Source: Devosia sp. 66-14
GTDB taxonomy: Bacteria > Pseudomonadota > Alphaproteobacteria > Rhizobiales > Devosiaceae
Direction: 5' to 3'
DNA: 64,000 nt
Assembly (NCBI GenBank): GCA_001899085.1
Contig: MKVB01000005.1
Location: forward strand, 28,674 to 92,673
Position numbers and translations under genes: made by a program. Positions 59,494-64,000 of this stretch are shown here, piece after piece; position 1 is the stretch's first letter; every line of letters begins with the position of its first letter. The notes under the pieces are model-generated. The model did not search any database. It was not told the DNA's origin and saw nothing but the letters and a program-made list of their open reading frames with translations.

Positions 59494-59507
59494 TTTTGCT
59501 AGCAAAA
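59494..59507. promoter_or_regulatory. Perfect 14-bp palindrome upstream of the Gfo/Idh gene
   Basis: TTTTGCTAGCAAAA lies 62-75 bp upstream of the ATG at 59569 inside a 262-bp gene-free gap. It is AT-rich compared with its surroundings and could be an operator for an internal promoter of the locus. No regulator is encoded nearby. Confidence 0.4.
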
Positions 59508-59568
59508 GTGCATACGCGGCCTTGGCAACACGCGAGAACTTCTGCTGTTTCGGACGGGGAGTTCTCAT

Positions 59569-60627
59569 ATGCTGAGAGTTGCATTGGTCGGTGCAGGACG
59601 CATCGCTCGCAGGCACGCCGAACTCTTGGGCGGATCACAACTCGACTGCGCGCGGCTCGTGGCAGTCTGTGATACGCGCGAGGATCGCGCCCGCGAACTT
59701 CACGACCTCTACGAGGTTCCATACTTCACCGACATGCACGAGATGATGAGGACGGTCGACGCCGATGTCGTCGCGGTCCTCACGCCGAGCGGCATGCACG
59801 CGGCGCATGTGCTGGAACTCGCCCCGTACCGCAAGCATATTGTCGTCGAAAAGCCGATGGCTCTTACGCTGTCCGACGCAGACGCGATGATCAAGGCGTG
59901 CGACAGGTTCGGCGTCCGACTGTTCGTGGTCAAGCAGAACCGCTTCAACGTGCCGGTGGTCAAGCTTCGCGAGGCTTTGGTCTCAGGCCGCTTCGGCAAA
60001 CTGATCCTTGGCACCGTCAGGGTGAGGTGGTGCCGCGACCAGGCCTACTACGATCAGGATGGCTGGCGGGGCACCTGGGCGCTCGACGGTGGCGTGCTCT
60101 CCAACCAGGCAAGCCATCACCTCGATCTGCTCGAGTGGATGATGGGCGACGTGCAGAGCGTCTTCGGGCGAAGCATCCGTGCGCTGGCGAAGATCGAAGC
60201 CGAAGACACGGCAGTGGTCACGGTCAAGTTCACCAATGGTGCGCTGGGGGTAATCGAAGCGACCACGGCGACACGCCCCAAGGACCTCGAGGGTTCGATT
60301 TCGATCCTGGGCGAGAAGGGCACCGTCGAGATCGGCGGCTTCGCCGTCAACCAGATGAAGGTCTGGAATTTTGTCGACGAGCGCCCCGGCGACGAGGACA
60401 TTCTCACTAAATACTCCGTCAACCCGCCCGATGTATATGGATATGGGCACTATGAATATTACAAGCACGTGGCCCAGTGTATCGAACAGGGGATGCCGAT
60501 GCTGGTCGATGGATTGGAGGGACGCCGCAGTCTCGAGTTCATCACAGCGATCTACGAGTCGATCGAAACCGAGCAGGAAGTCTCCCTGCAATTTCGTCCG
60601 TCGTTCAGCCGGCTTGGACAAGCGTGA
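59569..60627 (+). CDS. Gfo/Idh/MocA-family oxidoreductase (WlbA/WbpB-like)
   Basis: A 352-residue NAD(P)-dependent sugar dehydrogenase. The N-terminal Rossmann motif is VALVGAGRIARRHAE, followed by EKPMALT with the catalytic Lys and FVVKQNRFNVPVVKL, a segment typical of WlbA/WbpB enzymes that oxidise C3 of UDP-GlcNAcA. The second half forms the alpha/beta substrate domain (GTWALDGGVLSNQASHHLDL). ATG 59569 has GGGGAG upstream. The likely role is to make the 3-keto-UDP-sugar for the aminotransferase at 56869. Confidence 0.88.
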   Translation: MLRVALVGAGRIARRHAELLGGSQLDCARLVAVCDTREDRARELHDLYEVPYFTDMHEMMRTVDADVVAVLTPSGMHAAHVLELAPYRKHIVVEKPMALTLSDADAMIKACDRFGVRLFVVKQNRFNVPVVKLREALVSGRFGKLILGTVRVRWCRDQAYYDQDGWRGTWALDGGVLSNQASHHLDLLEWMMGDVQSVFGRSIRALAKIEAEDTAVVTVKFTNGALGVIEATTATRPKDLEGSISILGEKGTVEIGGFAVNQMKVWNFVDERPGDEDILTKYSVNPPDVYGYGHYEYYKHVAQCIEQGMPMLVDGLEGRRSLEFITAIYESIETEQEVSLQFRPSFSRLGQA

Positions 60628-60707
60628 CGGGCACGTTCATTTCTGGCGTTGGCGAGCATCGACTTGGATGCTTCAGTCGCTGACGACCTTTCCCGAGTAG
60701 CAATCTT

Positions 60708-61892
60708 ATGAAGATTCTCATACTGAACGCAGATACGGATGAGTTCCTGCGTTGGTTCTATGGGTCGTCACCGGGTCTCGAGTACACGACGTATGATGCG
60801 CAATTGCGCGCGCGATATGAGACGCTGTACGGCTTCTCGGACTTCTACTCCAGAAACTTCGCGGCGCACGGGCATGAGGCTCGCGAAATCTTCACCAGCA
60901 ATATCTGGCTGCAGTCGGCCTGGGCGCGGGAGCACGGGATCGCCACGCCGTCGGTGCCGACGACAATTCTGCGTGAAGACGGCCACCTGGTGTCGCGCGT
61001 CAAGCGAGCGCTTCGTCGCTACAAATCCGCCCTGAGGCCGCTTGGCCAAGGGCTTGGGCTCGTCAGAACGACGCCCAGCTTCCTCAAGTCCATCCTGCTC
61101 TCGCAAGTCGAAGAGATGCAGCCGGATGTCATCATCAATCAGACCACCTCCGCGATCGACGCGGATACGATGCGGCTGGTGAAGGCGAACGGCCGTACGC
61201 TCGTCGTGCAGCAGGGTGTGGCCCTGGCGAAGAATGTCGATCTCAGTCCCTATGATTTCGGGATGTCGATGCTGCCATGGGTAGTGGATCGCTTTCGCGA
61301 GCAAGGGATCCAGGGTGAGCAGGTTCACCTTGCCTTTGAGTCCAGCGTGCTTGAACGCCTCGGCCCGCCCCCCGCCAAGGATATCGAGGTGAGTTTCGTC
61401 GGCAACATAGCTCCGAGCCACGGCACGCGGATCAAGTTGCTGGAACAGATCGCCGAAAGATTTCCCATCGCCTTGTGGCTGCCCAGCCTCAACGGGCTGC
61501 CGCCTGACTCGCCGCTGCGCAAGTATCACAGAGGCCAGGCGTGGGGACGGGGGATGTACGATGTACTGCGTCGCTCGCGTATCGTGTGGAACTCCCATAT
61601 CGACGACGCCCGCGACTTTGCCGGAAACATGCGACTGTTCGAGGCAACCGGAGTTGGCAGTTTCCTGATGACCGACAACAAGAGCAACCTGGCGACGCTG
61701 CTTCGCCCAGGCGAGGAAGTTGCGGCCTATGACTCGGTCGATGACTGCCTCCGCGGGGTCGAGCACTTTCTGGAGCGCGAGGACGATCGGGAGGAAATCG
61801 CGCGACGCGGACAGGCAAAAACCCTGGGCGAGCACAGCTATCGACGTCGCACCGAGCAGATCCTCGGTTTGGTTGCGAAGTACGGGCGCTGA
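60708..61892 (+). CDS. CgeB-like family glycosyltransferase
   Basis: A 394-residue protein with a GT-B-like fold. The N-terminal half (MKILILNADTDEFLRWFY, DVIINQTTSAIDADTMRLV) and C-terminal half (VSFVGNIAPSHGTR, NMRLFEATGVGSFLMTDN, GEHSYRRR) match the CgeB/Glyco_trans_1_2 families. It is expected to add a sugar to the lipid-linked repeat unit in the cytoplasm. It lies 80 bp after the dehydrogenase gene; only a weak ribosome site is visible. Donor and acceptor are unknown. Confidence 0.8.
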   Translation: MKILILNADTDEFLRWFYGSSPGLEYTTYDAQLRARYETLYGFSDFYSRNFAAHGHEAREIFTSNIWLQSAWAREHGIATPSVPTTILREDGHLVSRVKRALRRYKSALRPLGQGLGLVRTTPSFLKSILLSQVEEMQPDVIINQTTSAIDADTMRLVKANGRTLVVQQGVALAKNVDLSPYDFGMSMLPWVVDRFREQGIQGEQVHLAFESSVLERLGPPPAKDIEVSFVGNIAPSHGTRIKLLEQIAERFPIALWLPSLNGLPPDSPLRKYHRGQAWGRGMYDVLRRSRIVWNSHIDDARDFAGNMRLFEATGVGSFLMTDNKSNLATLLRPGEEVAAYDSVDDCLRGVEHFLEREDDREEIARRGQAKTLGEHSYRRRTEQILGLVAKYGR

Positions 61893-61947
61893 GCGCGGCC
61901 GGGTGCGGTCGTACCAACTGGAGCGGCCGGCGCCGTTGTGAGGGTCT

Positions 61948-62424
61948 ATGACATCGGACAATGAAAATCGCCCCGAGATCCATGACGCTGGCATTCGCTC
62001 GGTGCGTTTTGGCGTCGGTGTAAAGATCGTCCAGCCGGTCAACCTTTACGGCTGCACGATCGGGGACGGATGCTTCGTCGGTCCGTTTGTCGAGATCCAG
62101 AACGGCGTGATCATCGGCGCCCGCAGCCGTATTCAATCGCACAGTTTCATCTGCGAGCTGGTGACCATCGGGCAAGACTGCTTCGTCGGGCACGGAGTGA
62201 TGTTCATCAACGACAGCTTTTCCACGGGCGGGCCGGCGCGGGGGAACAAGGAGTTGTGGAAGGCGACGCGGATCGGAGATCGGGTGTCGATCGGATCGAA
62301 CGCGACGCTCCTGCCGGTCGAGGTGTGCGACGACGTCGTGATCGGCGCTGGGGCGGTGGTGACGCATGACATCGTCGAACGTGGCGTCTATGCCGGAAAT
62401 CCAGCCCGCAAGATCCGCGGCTGA
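61948..62424 (+). CDS. Left-handed beta-helix (hexapeptide) N-acyltransferase, WlbB/WbpD-like
   Basis: A 158-residue LbH acyltransferase with hexapeptide repeats through most of its length (CTIGDGCFVGPFVEIQNG, GDRVSIGSNATLLPV) and the catalytic-type His in SHSFICE and FVGHGVMFIND. The end GVYAGNPARKIRG is typical of sugar N-acetyltransferases. ATG 61948 has GAGGG upstream. Together with the aminotransferase (56869) and dehydrogenase (59569) it fits the last step of an acetamido-sugar pathway such as UDP-GlcNAc3NAcA. Confidence 0.9.
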   Translation: MTSDNENRPEIHDAGIRSVRFGVGVKIVQPVNLYGCTIGDGCFVGPFVEIQNGVIIGARSRIQSHSFICELVTIGQDCFVGHGVMFINDSFSTGGPARGNKELWKATRIGDRVSIGSNATLLPVEVCDDVVIGAGAVVTHDIVERGVYAGNPARKIRG

Positions 62425-62517
62425 AGAGGTGGACGCGGTCGCCGAGCGGAACGATACGGCGCGCCGAACCGGCGCCTGATCGTCGGCAGAGCGCTTATGA
62501 GAAGCCCGCGAGGACTC

Positions 62518-63888
62518 TCATGTAGAGCGTCGCGGGGGCGCGACGGCAAGCCTCGAGCGACTGTGGCGGGGCAGATCCATCGACGCGGGCGGACGAGCAA
62601 GGGCATTGCTCAGGGCCCACAGACCGATGGCGCAGGATATCGGACCCATCACCCCAACCAGCGAGCCACGCATCAGGATGAGCGCGAAGCCCGCCGTGAG
62701 GGCTCCGAGCAGGCGACCGAAACTGCCTTGGCGCGCTTTGCCGAAGCCGTCGTCGATGGCGCGAATGCCAAGCGCCAGGAGGACCGTAAGGACAACCAGT
62801 CCGACATAGCCAAAATCGACGTAGAGCTCCGCCGGCATCGGAGCTGAGAGATTGACGAAGGAGAGACCCAGGCTGGTACCCGCGTCCCCTCCCGTCCCAA
62901 TGCTCTTCCACGGCACGAGATCGCGCGGCACGAAGAACAGGGCAGCCGACAGCAGCTGCCTTCCCCCCTGCAGCCCTGCCCGGTCGACAAAGGATGCAAC
63001 GTTGATGACCGACTGAAACCCGTCAAAATCGCCATTCTTGAACAGATACGCGATCGGATCGTAGTCCTGCCCGAGACTCCCGGAGCCACGCGAGATCTCG
63101 CTGACCAGCGGAAACAATGAGATCTGACCTGCCGCCACCGCCACCACGAACAGCAGCTTGAAGAGCCTGGTGATGCGCAGAAACAGAAAGATGAACGCGA
63201 TCACATAGGCGCCGGAAATGAACCGCGGCAGCGCAATGATGTCATTGGCGGCAAAGAAGCACAGGATCGCGGGAACAATCAGGACGTAGGATAACAGGCT
63301 TCGCTGCTGGACCAGCGCCAGGAAGGCCAGGCAAAGCGCCACGAAGGACCCTACCCTCGCGGTTGCAAACAGAACGAGTTCAAGCGGCGAAAGCGGAACG
63401 GATTCGCCGCGCGCGATGTGAAACGCCTCGTACCCGACCACGGCCACGCAGGCGAGCGCGAGGAAAAGGTTGGCCGAGATCGCGGGCCAGAAGCGATATG
63501 CGGGCTCGGGGCGAGGCGGCTCGCGATCCCGCGACTTGCGATAGGACAGGGTCGCCACTGTGAACAAGAACACGAAGACGACGGTGATGACCGCCGCCTG
63601 CAGCACGATTTCCTGGGAGTAGTTCTGATTGAAGAACGGGAAGCGGCCTATCGACAGATGCCCAATTCCCGGCACCAGGAAGAACATCGACAGGTAGGCA
63701 TTGCAGACCAGGGTCACCGGCATCGGATCGGGCGATATGATCACGTAGACAAGGCCGGCCGTACTGACTGCGAGCGCAGCACTCAGCAGCAGCTGCGCGG
63801 CCGGAAAATACGGCGCCGGGACGAAAAGCGCGCATAGAAAGGTCGCGAGCGCCACCACCAGCGCGACAAGGATGCGGGGACTAGTCAC
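62518..63888 (-). CDS. Wzy-type oligosaccharide repeat-unit polymerase (probable)
   Basis: A 456-residue membrane protein with ten to twelve hydrophobic helices and a large central loop (about 270-340, YDPIAYLFKNGDFDGF, VPRDLVPWKSIGTGGDAGTS). The loop segment PRDLVPWKS followed by GTSLG resembles the oligosaccharide-repeat-unit polymerase family. The start is GTG 63888 and overlaps the upstream gene's stop by 8 bp. It is convergent with the acyltransferase gene; the 93-bp gap between them shows only a weak GC hairpin. It probably polymerises repeat units flipped by the Wzx protein. Confidence 0.75.
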   Translation of the reverse strand: MTSPRILVALVVALATFLCALFVPAPYFPAAQLLLSAALAVSTAGLVYVIISPDPMPVTLVCNAYLSMFFLVPGIGHLSIGRFPFFNQNYSQEIVLQAAVITVVFVFLFTVATLSYRKSRDREPPRPEPAYRFWPAISANLFLALACVAVVGYEAFHIARGESVPLSPLELVLFATARVGSFVALCLAFLALVQQRSLLSYVLIVPAILCFFAANDIIALPRFISGAYVIAFIFLFLRITRLFKLLFVVAVAAGQISLFPLVSEISRGSGSLGQDYDPIAYLFKNGDFDGFQSVINVASFVDRAGLQGGRQLLSAALFFVPRDLVPWKSIGTGGDAGTSLGLSFVNLSAPMPAELYVDFGYVGLVVLTVLLALGIRAIDDGFGKARQGSFGRLLGALTAGFALILMRGSLVGVMGPISCAIGLWALSNALARPPASMDLPRHSRSRLAVAPPRRST

Positions 63889-64000
63889 GATGACCGCTGC
63901 TCGTGAGGGTGCGGAGAAGCGCGGCGATGCTCACCTCATACTCCCCAAGCAGTTCCACAAAGCGCTGACGGGCGCGCGAGGAGTGATAATCGAGCCTGGA
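63881..64000 (-). CDS. C-terminal end of an upstream gene (runs off right edge)
   Basis: On the minus strand an open frame enters from the right edge and ends at TAG 63881-63883, with the segment SRLDYHSSRARQRFVELL near the edge and the end TLTSSGHRD. It overlaps the start of the Wzy-like gene by 8 bp, so both are in one minus-strand unit. The helical, Arg-rich C-terminus would suit a glycosyltransferase, but with only 39 residues visible this is a guess from context. Confidence 0.55.
   Translation of the reverse strand, partial: SRLDYHSSRARQRFVELLGEYEVSIAALLRTLTSSGHRD

Overview
The window is a high-GC bacterial chromosome segment that reads like an alphaproteobacterium of the order Hyphomicrobiales, most likely Devosia or a close relative. 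This is inferred from gene content: a smo-type polyol operon under a SorC regulator, an ScfR-type regulator beside a CbrA-like kinase, FrcABC/Liv-type transporters, and rhizobial-style GC-rich intergenic palindromes. I recognised no rRNA, tRNA, CRISPR array, transposase or integrase.

Layout. 1-2246: start of a response regulator divergent from a 7TM sensor kinase. 2274-10245: a GntR regulator facing a seven-gene sugar/sugar-acid operon (SDR dehydrogenase, AGE-family epimerase, two galactonate-dehydratase-like enolase-superfamily enzymes, and a ribose/fructose-type ABC transporter). 10334-15065: a tightly coupled five-gene minus-strand operon of membrane proteins: a coiled-coil protein, a VWA-like protein, a MotA/ExbB-like four-helix protein and a MotB/OmpA-like protein, followed by an exported staphylococcal-nuclease-like protein. 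15279-20442: a livKHMGF-type amino-acid/amide transporter. 20625-25597: an ScfR-like regulator carrying a HisKA-like hairpin, a CheY-like receiver, a CbrX-like small membrane protein and an SLC5-histidine kinase fusion. 25680-35530: SorC regulator, smoEFGK polyol ABC transporter, mannitol dehydrogenase and a HAD-FGGY fusion. 35556-40803: a TriABC-like RND efflux system with two lipoprotein adaptors. 40948-44456: a LacI regulator divergent from a hydroxyacid dehydrogenase and an orphan solute-binding protein. 44727-64000: an exopolysaccharide/surface-glycan locus running off the right edge.

The left two thirds are mainly uptake and catabolism modules, each with its own regulator and usually a visible palindromic operator between divergent promoters. 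The glycan locus holds a Wzx-type flippase, two polymerase/ligase-type membrane proteins, a Wzc-like tyrosine autokinase, a PPP-type phosphatase, three FemAB/CelD-type acyl- or aminoacyl-transferases, and a WlbA/DegT/WlbB-like set that implies an N-acylated amino-sugar residue. It also has a CgeB-like glycosyltransferase, a methyltransferase and an unexpected neutral-ceramidase-family hydrolase.

The two most promising candidates for an undescribed system are (1) the 10334-15065 operon, a Zorya/Mot-like ion-channel pair combined with VWA, coiled-coil and nuclease partners, and (2) the 20625-25597 signalling unit, where a DNA-binding regulator appears to carry a phosphotransfer-type helical hairpin next to a stand-alone receiver and a transporter-kinase.
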